A DNA stretch of 64,000 nt from [Phialemoniopsis] sp. UDSM-2020 (taxonomy: Eukaryota; Ascomycota; Sordariomycetes; Thyridiales; Thyridiaceae), in assembly GCA_018873225.1 (NCBI GenBank), contig JAEILZ010000003.1:1612001-1676000 (forward strand). The letters are read 5' to 3'. Numbering within the stretch: position 1 is the stretch's first letter; each line of letters begins with the position of its first letter. The position numbers were made by a program, and so were the translations under genes. Positions 44,660 through 54,717 of this stretch are shown here, one piece after another. Below the pieces are notes generated by a model. The model ran no database searches, had not been told where the DNA came from, and was given only the letters and a program-made list of their open reading frames with translations.

Positions 44660-46188
44660 ATGACTTATCTCAACATGGCAGCCGTGCTGCCCCTTCTCGT
44701 CGCCCTCGCTGCAGCGCAGCAGATCGGCGACATCCCCGAGGTGCACCCCAAGCTGCCGACGCAGTTCTGCACCGCCTCGGGCGGCTGCGTCACCCGGCAG
44801 ACGCGCATCGTGACCGACGCGCTGTCGCGGCCCTTCCACGCCGCCGGCGACCCGTCCGTCAGCTGCGCCTCGGCGCGGGACAACCAGACGCTGTGCCCGG
44901 ACGTCGAGGCCTGCGCGCGCAACTGCGTGCTCGAGGGCGCCGACTACACGCAGCTCGGCGTGCTGACCAAGGGCAGCGCGCTGACGCTGCGGCAGTACCT
45001 CTGGGATGGCGCGGCGTACACCTCCGTCAGCCCGCGCCTGTACCTGCTCGCCGAGGACGACGAGAACTATGAGCTGTTGAAGTTGACCAACCAGGAGCTG
45101 ACGTACGACGTGGACCTGTCGCAGCTGGGCTGCGGCATGAACGGCGCGCTGTACCTGTCCGAGATGGAGGCGGACGGGTCCAAGAGCGAGCTCAACCCGG
45201 CTGGAGCCAAGTACGGCACGGTAAGAGGGTCTGCTGCAAGGCCGTGAGGATTTCGCTGACTTGTCTTTGAAGGGTTACTGTGATGCGCAATGCTACAACG
45301 TCACCTGGATCAACGGTCTGGTAAGTCTCCCCATGCCGTGCGGTAGACCTCAGACCGCTGACACTGACTTCTCTCCAGGCAAACCTCAACAACTCGGGCT
45401 CCTGCTGCAACGAGATGGACATCTGGGAGGCCAACAGCCGCGCGACCGTCCTCACGCCGCACACGTGCAACGCCCCCGGCTCCTTCCTGTGCGCCGGCGA
45501 CGCGTGCGGCCGCGGCGCCTCGGCCGCCTGCGACAAGTCGGGCTGCGGCATCAACCCCTACGCCTCGGGGTCCAAGGAGTTCTACGCGCCGGCCAGCACC
45601 ACCGGCGTCGACACGAGCCGCCCCTTCACCGTGGTGACGCAGTTCGTCACGGCCGACAACACCTCGGCCGGCGCCCTGAGCGAGATCCGCCGGTTGTACG
45701 TGCAGGGCGGGCGCGTCATCGAGAACGCGCGCATCCAGCTCGGCGGTCAGGACGCGCCGGGAGTCATCACGCAGGACTTTTGCACCGAGAAGAACGCGTC
45801 CGACTTCAACCGGCTCGGCGGCGTCAAGGGCATGGGCGACTCGCTGGCGCGCGGCATGGTGCTCATCTTCAGCATCTGGAACTCCGAGGGCGACTTCATG
45901 ACGTGGCTCGACTCCAACAGCTCCGGCCCTTGCAACGCTACCGAGGGCGACCCGGCGCTCATCGTCAAGAACAACCCGGAGGTGTCGGTGACCTTTTCCA
46001 ACATCAAGTGGGGCGAGATCGGGACCACGTTCAATGTCTCGAGCTCGGGCGCCGATGCGGAACGGGCCGGCTTGGTCAGCGCCATCAAGGCTGGGACGCA
46101 GAGCTCGGCGGCGGCGGCGGACCGGACGCTGATCAGCAGCGCCGTGGTCGGCTTGGCGATTGTGTGGTTTGGCCTCGCGTTGTCGTAA
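44660..46188 (+). CDS. GH7 cellulase-family glycoside hydrolase with GPI-type C-terminus
   Basis: Three exons: 44660-45220, 45273-45320 and 45379-46188, giving 472 residues. An N-terminal signal peptide ends at ALAAA-QQ (from ATG 44660; ATG 44675 is an alternative). The catalytic block is NEMDIWEANS, with Glu215 as nucleophile, Asp217 and Glu220 as acid/base, the GH7 E-x-D-x-x-E pattern. Disulfide-forming cysteines are numerous, as in Cel7. GH7 enzymes cut cellulose from chain ends (cellobiohydrolase) or inside (endoglucanase). No cellulose-binding module follows; instead the protein ends in a small-residue stretch and a hydrophobic tail (ISSAVVGLAIVWFGLALS), resembling a GPI-anchor signal. 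That would tether it to the membrane or wall. The substrate is not settled. Confidence 0.93.
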
Positions 46189-46717
46189 GGAATCAATTGT
46201 CGGGGTGGTGAGTGAGTGGCGCGCACGATGTCTCCGGGGAGATGTATAAAGTAGCTGAAAGAAACAAATCGAACATTGTTCAAATTGAGGGCATGACCAG
46301 GCGAAGTTTTGCGCCCGTACCCGGAAATGCGTCATCCGAGAACCATGGGAATTTGCCGGTGGCATGACTGCCTAACAAAATCAATGGATCAAATGTCAAG
46401 CTCTTTCTAGGCTGGAAGACAGTGCTTAGGTAGTCAGCAGGCCTGTAATATCCATGCATACCAGCCTAAAGTGGTAGCTAGGCAGTGCTGCGCCCCAGTA
46501 ATCCAGAGTCGTGTGACGCCCGGGCAGCTCCGACGCGACCCGTCTTTTGGCCTCACCCGGTCCGTCCCATGATTCGCGGCAGTGGCACTGCCGCCGTATC
46601 AGACCACCCAACATAAAGATGCCACCAACCAATATGATATCTACAGTCTGTCCACAAATCGGACAAAGGTCCAAACATCATCGAACCAAGAATTAACATC
46701 GTCACAAATCAAATACA
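46189..46717. other. Intergenic region, 529 bp
   Basis: Nothing convincing. Confidence 0.4.
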
Positions 46718-47044
46718 ATGAACCACGAAAGTCCACGGCATTCTTCCTCGTCCTCCCGTCGGAGCCATGGCTTCGATTTTGGCGAGGACATCGACGCCGT
46801 CATCGGGGTCACGGCAACAGCCTACGCGGGAGAGCAGGTGTACGAGGCGTCAAAATCGAAGAAACACCAGAAAAGCCACCTCATCAAAGCTGGCCTCAGT
46901 GGCTTGGTCGCGCTCGGAGCTTTCAAGATGTTCCGGCGCGAACACAATGAAAAGCACCATCCGGCAAAGAAGTCACACCATCACCAAGAGACGGCTATGG
47001 TACGATATGGAGACAACCACCAGGCTGCCCAGCATGGCTCCTGA
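46718..47044 (+). CDS. Small basic His/Lys-rich protein of unknown function
   Basis: Single-exon frame for 108 residues, starting MNHESPRHSSSSSRRSH. Features in order: a Ser/Arg/His-rich start, an acidic-to-neutral middle FDFGEDIDAVIGVTATAYAG, a Lys/His-rich stretch SKSKKHQKSHLIK, a short hydrophobic helix AGLSGLVALGAFKMF, and a His-rich tail (KKSHHHQE). Fungi have many proteins of this kind, with a small Gly/Ala helix flanked by basic regions, but I cannot name a family. No signal peptide is visible. Coding status is inferred from length, start context (ACAATGA) and structured composition, so it is moderate. Confidence 0.5.
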   Translation: MNHESPRHSSSSSRRSHGFDFGEDIDAVIGVTATAYAGEQVYEASKSKKHQKSHLIKAGLSGLVALGAFKMFRREHNEKHHPAKKSHHHQETAMVRYGDNHQAAQHGS

Positions 47045-47752
47045 AACCGAATGGGTAAAAATCCATCCATTCATCCAATAACTGCTCGCTTGCGAGGCAG
47101 AAGCCATCCAAGGGCCACCAAGCGTCCTGCGACCTAAGATATCATCTCCAAGTGTCCGTACGTCCACCCGTCGACCTAAGACCTCTCTGACTCCAGCTTT
47201 CCTTTCCCTCACTTTCCAGGCACAAGTCTAATCAAATACAGAATTAATGACCACGCTCGATGCTATTCGGACGGAATGTTAGGAATTCGACTCTCTCCGG
47301 TATGAGTTCATGGCACATTCAAGGCTCCATCAAGTCGGGGATCTTCTCATTCCATGGGAGCAAGTTAGAGTGTCTGTTGATCAAGAGTGAAAGAGCAGAA
47401 ACCCTGTGCAGCGAGGAGTGGCAGCCATGATATGCTCAACAGTGAGATGCTACCACGGGATGTCTTGACTGGGGATACATCAATCGCTGTTCCATGGTTC
47501 GGAGAGAGAGGATACATCCCTCAAGAGTCTATTGGCCTGGGTACAAGTCTGGGTCCTATGACACATGAATCACTTGAAGACACGTTTATGTGACCATCAA
47601 ACAGTATACAAAGATCGTTAGAGCGTACTATTAGAACTCAGTATCTGTCGGTTTACACAATACACGTCACCACACCAATCGCAAATGTTCAACAGACTTC
47701 ACAGCAAAGGACATCAAATAACAGCCCTGTCATACATCCCTACCCTTTCTTC
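47045..47752. other. Intergenic region, 708 bp
   Basis: One 68-codon open frame (47387-47593) has no supporting feature. Otherwise nothing seen. Confidence 0.45.
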
Positions 47753-48781
47753 ATGAGTCCGCTACCACCACCATGTTCTCTGATGGCTCCTGCTCCTGTC
47801 CAGGGCGACGTGCTCTCGACTTTCCTACAATGCCGGAACGACTTGTGGAAACTACCTATCACACACCTTCAGGACCCAGGTCTAGCTGCCAGTGTGGCTG
47901 CTCCAAAACGGCCCTACCCAGACCACATCGTGGTGTCCCAGAGCGAAAGCTCGTACAAGCGGGACACTACAGAGGCTTTCGACCTGGAGGGAACGAACTT
48001 CGCTGCCTATTGCCTAAGTGTGTGTGCCAGAGACGGTGTCAGCACAACCTTTGTGCAGCCGCCCGATGCTCTCATCGTGTGTCCGCCATGCGATCTTCTG
48101 CTACCTACCCTGGCCCAGTCCATCACGAATGCCAACCCGCTCGTCAAAGCGGAACAGGAAGCGAACGCACCCCAGCGATTCCCCGTCCGATCGAGAGCCA
48201 AAGTGGAGGTGTACAGAAAGGGCGCCTCAACGTACTGCAAGACACGCTGTGCGCAGGGCCTTCCGATTCGAGAAATCAAGCAAGCCTCAATCATCATCTG
48301 TCCCGCTTGCGAAGAAGTCGAGGCTGCCACTGTGGCCATCGACCTAAGTGCCTCTGCCCCTTCCACCCCGTTGCCAGTCCCAATAGCACCGCCGTTCGAC
48401 AAGCCAGATGTCTCGCTCCGGGAAGTCAGCACTACACACCCTTGGTGCTACCAGGTGATGGCTCTGCTGCCAAAAGCCGAGACCGACACGGCTCGCTCGG
48501 AGCTCGAGGAAGAGGTGGCCACGCTGTTTGAGGACTACACAGGCATCATATCCTACGACCTGAAGTGGCTGAGGTCATCCCCCGAGCACGATGTTGAGAA
48601 CTCGTTGACCATGTCGGAGAGGTTCGTCATCGAGCACTCGTGCAGAATGTACATCGACACCTGCCTTGCGCGTTTCCCCCCGCCGTTGGCCATGGACGCG
48701 GCGATGTGTCTCGATGCTGGATTCAAGGGCAATCCTCGGGCTAGGTTCACCTTCCATGTTACTGATGGGGGCAAGGACTGA
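47753..48781 (+). CDS. Unknown protein with two CX3C...CPxC repeats
   Basis: Intronless frame for 342 residues. Residues about 85-120 read YCLSVCA followed by 17 residues and CPPC; residues about 160-190 read YCKTRCA followed by 15 residues and CPAC. The two blocks share the YC-x3-CA start, an Ile/Val-rich stretch and the CPxC end, so they look like a duplicated zinc-ribbon-like unit. The region between them contains a Lys/Arg-rich segment (RFPVRSRAKVEVYRKG). The C-terminal third is acidic then helical (ARSELEEEVATLFEDYTG) and has no known motif. I recognise no family. It is convergent with the helicase gene, the stops being 320 bp apart across a purine tract. A nuclear or zinc-binding role is only a guess. 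Confidence 0.65.
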   Translation: MSPLPPPCSLMAPAPVQGDVLSTFLQCRNDLWKLPITHLQDPGLAASVAAPKRPYPDHIVVSQSESSYKRDTTEAFDLEGTNFAAYCLSVCARDGVSTTFVQPPDALIVCPPCDLLLPTLAQSITNANPLVKAEQEANAPQRFPVRSRAKVEVYRKGASTYCKTRCAQGLPIREIKQASIIICPACEEVEAATVAIDLSASAPSTPLPVPIAPPFDKPDVSLREVSTTHPWCYQVMALLPKAETDTARSELEEEVATLFEDYTGIISYDLKWLRSSPEHDVENSLTMSERFVIEHSCRMYIDTCLARFPPPLAMDAAMCLDAGFKGNPRARFTFHVTDGGKD

Positions 48782-49101
48782 GTAAAGTCGGTGAATGTGT
48801 ACTGGGTACTTTAGAAGAGGTATCAAGGATGGATAAAACTCTTCTTTGTTTGGGCCTAGGTAGTGGGATAACAACCTGGAAGCGACAAAAAAAGAAAAAA
48901 AAAGAGAAAGAAAAGAGGAGCAAGGAAAAAAGAGAAAAGAAAAAGGAGAAAAGGGTAACCAAGGTTGAACACGGAAATCTGCGTACGGGAACACAGCAGA
49001 TCATAAATAGATCACAGTCCCACATAGTAATTTGATCACTGTGTTAACGATATCATCAAAAGTCTCCAGTGCTAATTACAATCCGCTACTGAATTCACTA
49101 A
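48782..49101. other. Convergent intergenic region with purine tract
   Basis: 320 bp between the stops of the repeat-Cys protein and the helicase gene; mostly A/G-rich and AT-rich sequence with a tract at 48887-48955. Confidence 0.5.
48887..48955 (+). repeat. Homopurine tract
   Basis: An A/G-only run of about 69 nt, broken by one C at 48921, made of AAAGAG-type units. Confidence 0.85.
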
Positions 49102-52100
49102 TTAACTGGTGCAATCAACAGTGGCCACACGCCCAGTCCTCCACAGCTTCTCATGAATTCCCAACAAAGCTTTGGCCTTGATGAAATTCGGCTTGCCGCC
49201 GTGATAGGTCACGACAGACTTGCCGCCACCCTTTTCCTTGCCCTTGTCTTTCTTGTTAAGCTTCCCAACAACAAAGATGTCACCAACAATGATGAGCCCG
49301 CTCTTTTGGCGGCTCAGGATGACGTTGAGAAGCTGAGCCTGGTTTGTGCGGCCAGGTCCTGATTGGACAGTAGTCCCCATTACCACGATCACCACGTCGC
49401 ATTCCTGTCCCCGGACTGCCTCCGCCGTCCCTGCTGTGTTTATCAGGTGGATGGCTTCGTACTCGGGCGTTTTTATTTGCTCCCGAGTGCGCTTCAGGTC
49501 GCCTTCAAGGACACAAATCAGCAGTATCTGGTTCGCGGATAGACGCCGAGAGACCACCAAGCCCCGAGCGAAGCCCAGGGCCACGTCAACCTGGCCAGGG
49601 TTCTTCCTCGACCCTGCCGCCCCTGATGTCTTCGATCCTACGCAGTGGACAAAGAGTGGCGCGAGAGAGCCTGGGCCAGGGCTCTCGACGTCCGGGAACC
49701 TCTCGCGGACGTAGTCCTCAACGCGCCTTCCAGTTGCAAATTCATCGCCGGTCTGACCGATGAGGTATTCCAAGGGCTCGGAGGGGTAGAAGGCGTCCGA
49801 AAGTACATCAAACATACCAACTGCCATGCGACACTGGACCTTGAGCCGGTATACCGGGAATCCAGATTGCATGAACCACTCCAGGGCCGAAACCTTGCTC
49901 TCCTCGGCGAAGCGGTTGTAGAGGTTGCCCTCGGCGTCCGTCTCGTTCTCCAAGTGCACTGTTAGTCCCGGCTGCTTGAGGTCGCCGATGACAAAGAGAG
50001 GCAAAAGTGTATTGCCCCAAATTGAAAGGAGGTCTGGGCGGCTCATGCTGGCTGCCTCGTCCACTACGACGCCACTGGCCTCAGTATTCTTCCAACCGCG
50101 GAGAACGATGTCATTCTCGAAGGCGGCGGGGGTCGCGCCAACGAAGTCTGCGATACCAAGGATGGTGTCCATAAGCTCGACTACTTTGTCGGAGTCGAAC
50201 CCACCTGCGTCTGTGAACGTGTCCCATGCCATGTCTCCAGTGGCCACCCGGCGCAGCATCTGGAGATCCTGGTCGCCATCTATCTCCATCTGGAGGGCAT
50301 AGAGACCCGGGTGATCATTTTCATGCAGGCCCCTGACATGGGGAGAGCGGAGCAGGACGAGAACCCAGAAGGTCAACGAGAGATGTAGATTCCACTCTGT
50401 ATCAAGCGTTCCGTATGAAGTGGCGGCTTCATCAACACCAGGGGCCGACGATAGCAGCCGAGTGAAAGCGGCCAGCTCGTTTTCCAGCTCGTATGGGCGC
50501 ACTGCGAGCTTGTAGTGGCGCTTGTCGTCACCCGAACGGGCGTTGTAACGGTCGGTGACTACGTGAATTCTCTGATCCAGAGACCCCATAAGGATGTCCA
50601 CAGCGATGTCCGTCGGGGCTGAACAGAGGATCTTGCCGACTTTGGCCTCCATTGCTAACGCGGAGGCGGCAGCCGCGACCGTTTTGCCGAACCCCGATCC
50701 ACCGGTGATGATGCCGACGCCGAGGTGCCTGTGGTTCAGGTAGTTCCTGAAACGGGCCCGGTCCTGAGGCAGCGCCTCGTCAACGATTGCGTCGACGTAC
50801 GCCATGTCTTCGGCATCGAGGTCCAGAAATCGAGTGACCGGCAGTGTCAAAGGACGAGATACGCTTGGAGCCAGGTTCAAGGACGCCATGGCTTTTTCTA
50901 GACCTTTGGGGGCGGAGAGCTTCAACATGTAGTCGAAAAAGCCACCGCCACGCATCACGGCGCGTTGGAGAGCCATGAGAAGTGCAAGCTCTCCCTGAAC
51001 CTCCAGGTCCGTGTCTGAACCCCAATCCTCTGCCTGCAGGCCGTAGACAGCGCCATTGGTAGGCGGCGCGCCAGGGTGGAGGGTCAATACGGCGTCGACT
51101 TTGCGTTTAAGTTCTTGCATTTCGACTTCGGCCTCGTCGGATTGGCGGCTGTCTTGCCCTTCTTCCCCGTTCTTGGGTGTGGTGTGCATCCTTGCAGAAT
51201 CTTGGATGGTTGAGTGCACCAGAGCTGTTAGGAGAGAGTTGTCATCCTCGTAGCTGTATCCACCGCACGGTTAATGAATGCACTGTGAATGGACGCGGGA
51301 AAGAAGTAAGACAAAACAGAGAAAAAGAAAGAGAAGAAAAACGGAGGACGAGTAGAGAGAAAGCAAGAAAAGAAAAGGAAAGAAAAGAAAAGGAAAGAAA
51401 AGAAAAGAAAAGAAAAGAAAAGAAAAGAAAAGAAAAGAAAAGAAAGAAAACAAATGAAAAAGAGAAAAAGAAAGAAAAAGAAAAAGAAAGAATAACCAAG
51501 GCTTACCTCAAGACTCTTGCAAACAGCTCCTCGCCCTTGTTTGAGCTTAATACCTTCCGGTATTGCACCACGTCCCACTGGTGCTCTATGCCGTAGGGGT
51601 AGTCGTATCTCGGGAGTTCGTCGAGATCAGCCGGGAAGCTCTTTTGGCATTGAGTCGCGTGTTTTGGCAACCACGAAAGTAAATGTAGTCATGTCCAAGA
51701 ACTGCATCAGGTTGGGACCCGACGGACAGAGAGGTGCGTTTCCGCTGACCAACTTGACGAGATCGGGATTCGCGGAGTTCTGGAAAGGCAGCCCAAGCCC
51801 CTCAACTTGCAGGCGAGCGTCGTCACGCAAACGCACCGTAACCAGCGTCAGACCTAGGTCGAGCTTTTTGGCATCAGGGAAGCGTCGCAATGTCTCATTC
51901 GGTGCCTCTTCGATCTTAATTTGGTATTTGCCGCGGGGAAGCTTGGCGTTAATCCTGTGATGATCGAAAGGCAGGATCGCATTTGCCGCTGCTCGATCGC
52001 CTACTCAAGTCAGTACGACTGCAAGTTAAGTCTTGATCGGGTGCAAACATGTACTCACATATGTGACGAACTCCGAAGCCATCCTCCTCATTGGAAGTCT

Positions 52101-52427
52101 GGTCCTTGCCGAGCGGAATGTCGATGCCGAACCCAAACCACGGTGTGGTTCTGGCCGAGCACACCAGACCAAACGTTGCTGAGAGCAATGTGGTCAAGCC
52201 AAGATCCTTGCCACTGGCAATAATGGGGCCTTCATTTCCGAGCCTGAGTTGTGCATGTTAGTCTCGATGATCTTTGAAGTGGGATTCAGATGTTGGGAGC
52301 AGGTTAAAACTTACAATATTGCGCAGTCCCTCACAAAGCTTTTCGGAGCTTGCTTTCCCTGACCGCTGCTGGCCACGGGAGCCTTGCCCTTGCTTTGAGC
52401 CATCTTGTCAGTCTTTGATTGAGACAT
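49102..52427 (-). CDS. Large SF1 (Upf1-like) helicase-domain protein, interrupted by a 1-nt frameshift
   Basis: Four exons: 52427-52315, 52243-52059, 52000-51507 and 51253-49102, about 980 residues. The helicase domain (last exon) has Walker A GGSGFGKTV, DEAA box VVVDEAASM, motif III VIGDLKQ, a TAEAVRGQECDVVIVVM strand (motif V position), and NVILSRQKSGLIIVGD (motif VI). The N-terminal 260 residues (FGFGIDIP, then KLDLGLTLVTVRLRDDARLQ) match nothing I recognise. In exon 3 the frame ends KELPG-stop near 51627, while the next frame continues LDELPRYDYPYG up to the exon end and joins exon 4 in phase. One base too many near CCCGGC explains it. Whether it is a mutation, an assembly error or a programmed shift is open. 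Intron 3 is 253 nt and contains a purine repeat. Confidence 0.78.
51365..51450 (+). repeat. AAAAG-type pentanucleotide microsatellite inside a helicase intron
   Basis: Eighty-six consecutive purines, largely tandem GAAAA/GGAAA units, lying in the intron at 51254-51506. On the transcribed strand it is a long polypyrimidine tract. Confidence 0.9.
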
Positions 52428-53176
52428 GACAACTTCCTACACGAACAACTTGTAAAGTCGAAATGTAGACAAAAGGAACCCCAATCTAGGCAAAGCCTGA
52501 CAGGTACCAGCCTCTGTTGAGAACTGGTGGGGGGAACCCAAAGTCAACAAGCCGACCACCTTTACGACGGCCGGATCCTACCCTCCTGGTATCCTTCGTG
52601 ACCACCAGAGCAGAGGTGTCGTTCAAGCGTCAATTACTCAAAGGCAGATGCCAGTGATAAAAGTACCGCCCCCATCCGGGTAGCGGTGGACTCGAGAACT
52701 TCACAACCACTACAGATGGCACGAGATCTTCCTCTCGGGCAAACATCCAACACGCCGGAAGAAAACCAACAGGCGGAAGTAAATGATAGACAAGAATGTC
52801 TATCAGAAAGAAAACCAGGTCACTTCGGTTAAAAATCGTTACCGCAAGCAGTAACGTTTCGCACAAAAGGCTGGATTCGAAGATGGCTAGAAAAAAGGAA
52901 GGAGAAAAAAATGGGCGGAACGGGGGCTATTTGTTTGTTTTTAGAGACAACCTCATGGGGGCCAGTGCTTTCTCGACTAGACGCGTCAATTCTATCAAAT
53001 TGTTTTCACTTTTGCTTGTTCTATTGTTCTGTATACCGATCAACGATCAAGATCCAAACCGGCTTGAGCCTCAGCTGGCGATCATCTTGACCTAATCAGC
53101 TGGAGGTTGTGAATACTGTTATATCATTCTCCCGGTTCAGATCCAACCCCTACGACTTATCCACGGTATCAATTCA
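52428..53176. other. Intergenic region, 749 bp
   Basis: It contains the helicase promoter and the 3' side of the SDR gene. Short open frames only; no gene supported. Confidence 0.45.
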
Positions 53177-54280
53177 TCAAGCCTGCGTAATCCTCCCGCT
53201 CATGATCAACAGGCGGCCACCGTCGACCCTAATATTCTCGCCATCAACATACGCGCCAGCACTACTTGCGAGGTACAAAGCGGTGGCGACCATCTCTTGC
53301 TCCGTCCCGGCGCGCCTGGCGGGCATGTCCTTCTCAAAGCGCATATTGTTATAATTCGGGTCGTTAGGATTCGTAGGATTCATCGCACTTGGGAAGAGCC
53401 CTGGTGAAATAGCATTGACACGGACTGAACACGAATGACTGGTATTAGCTTATGGTTGCCAGTAGACATGTGATAACTACTTGCTGTAGAACTCGGCAAA
53501 TTCGGCAGCCATGATCCTGATCATGTGGTCGATCGCTGCCTTTGACAACTGGTATGCAGGCGCGAATTGTCTATCAACAGTTTGTAAGTTCGGTCTCTGT
53601 AGCAATCTTCAGGGGTGATAGTACCCATGGTGTTGCGCTGCGACAGAGCTGAAGCAGATGACGTTGCCTCTTCCTTGTCCCCTTCGGGCAGCAGTACCAA
53701 GCAGGTCGACGAGTCCGGCAACCATGTAATATGGCGCGAACACGTTGACCTTGAAGCTCTGCTCCATATCTGCATATTTCATCGACTGCATAGCTTCTGC
53801 GAGTTTTGAAAGAGGCTCAGAGACAGTGTAGACCTTCTGTTGCATCTTGCGGATGCCAGCGCAAAGGACAAGGGAGTCGAGCTCTTCGTGTGAAGCTCGG
53901 ACTGCTGCGATGGAATGCTGCAGGCCATCCTCAGAGGAGAGGTCTCCCTGGACGCTGACTACGCTTTTAGCAGTGATCTTGCACAGTCTCGACTAATAAG
54001 ACAAACATTTGAATCGAGCATGTCTTATTTAACTCAGCACTGAGAGCATCTAGTTCGGCTTTTGCAGCATCCAGTCGCTCGGCTACAATGTCGATAAGGC
54101 AGATCGAGGTGGCGCCGTTTGCTAAGAATCCCCGGGCAATCATCTTGCCAAGACCACTGGCTAACACAATGTCAGCAATTCGAGAGAACTTGACCCTGGA
54201 ATTCTTCACCAACCTCCTCCGGTAATCACTGCCCTTCTGCCCTCCACAGAGAACAGCTCGTTCGCAACCAAATCAGCCAT
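53177..54280 (-). CDS. Short-chain dehydrogenase/reductase (SDR)
   Basis: Five exons: 54280-54214, 54160-54007, 53963-53625, 53570-53485 and 53424-53177, giving 297 residues. The classical SDR motifs appear in order: TGGASGLG (glycine-rich cofactor loop, residues about 20-27), the acidic residue in LIDIVAER, the NNAG-position equivalent LCAGIRKM, VICFSSVAAQHHG with catalytic Ser, and YQLSK with catalytic Tyr and Lys. It ends DGENIRVDGGRLL, typical of classical SDRs. The third intron begins GTACTA; the fourth uses a GC-AG pair (GCAAGT donor); the second is only 43 nt and is the weakest join. The start is 437 bp from the P450 gene in the opposite direction, so the two share a promoter. Substrate unknown. 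Confidence 0.83.
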
Positions 54281-54717
54281 GGCGTTGTAATAGAGACTGG
54301 CTGCTGCTTGGATGGGCTTGTTCGACTATGGCCTTCGATACGGATCTTTGCTCGAGAGTTACACACCACTATGTAGTGCCCTTGATCATACTCCAAGATA
54401 GGTCCAGATATCCGGAGAGGCGAATCCCTCCACTGGATTTAGTCTCCATCGAGGTACTTCCTATCTTGGGGTTTAGTGGGCTTGTTAGTGGAGACGGGAA
54501 TTCTCCGACTTTTTGGCGCCTGAGAGTCGGCCGTTTCCGTGCTCCGTTCTTAGCCTACCGAGAAGGGCGATTGAACGACGCTGGTGTACATGACAGCAGA
54601 TTTTCGGATATCATGTATTTGTTTAAAAGATCCAACATGGTGATGGGTATCAGATCCCAGCCAGGAGAGGCCAAGCCAATCCTCTAGAAGACGTGTGGTC
54701 AAAGCACTCAAAGAACG
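54281..54717. promoter_or_regulatory. Divergent promoter of SDR and P450 genes
   Basis: 437 bp between start codons. CGG triplets occur in inverted pairs, including CGG-CCGTTT-CCG at 54528-54539 and CGG-N7-CCG near 54495-54507. Confidence 0.5.
54528..54539. promoter_or_regulatory. CGG-N6-CCG candidate operator
   Basis: CGGCCGTTTCCG, an inverted CGG pair with 6-bp spacing, the same geometry as the sites at 56958, 56985 and 60290 but without their inner TA-rich pattern. Confidence 0.4.

Noticed and set aside
45310..46365. Minus-strand 351-codon frame opposite the GH7 gene
   Set aside because: Shadow frame from biased codons; the plus strand encodes an intact GH7 enzyme.
47387..47593. 68-codon frame between two accessory genes
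   Set aside because: Too short and no supporting feature.
51205..51232. CAG acceptor just upstream of LVHSTIQ for the last helicase exon
   Set aside because: It breaks the frame with the preceding exon; the acceptor before 51253 keeps it and adds YEDDNSLLTA.
51615..51635. A tiny intron to explain the helicase frameshift
   Set aside because: The only GT...AG pair in the required interval is about 34 nt, too short; a single-base change is simpler.
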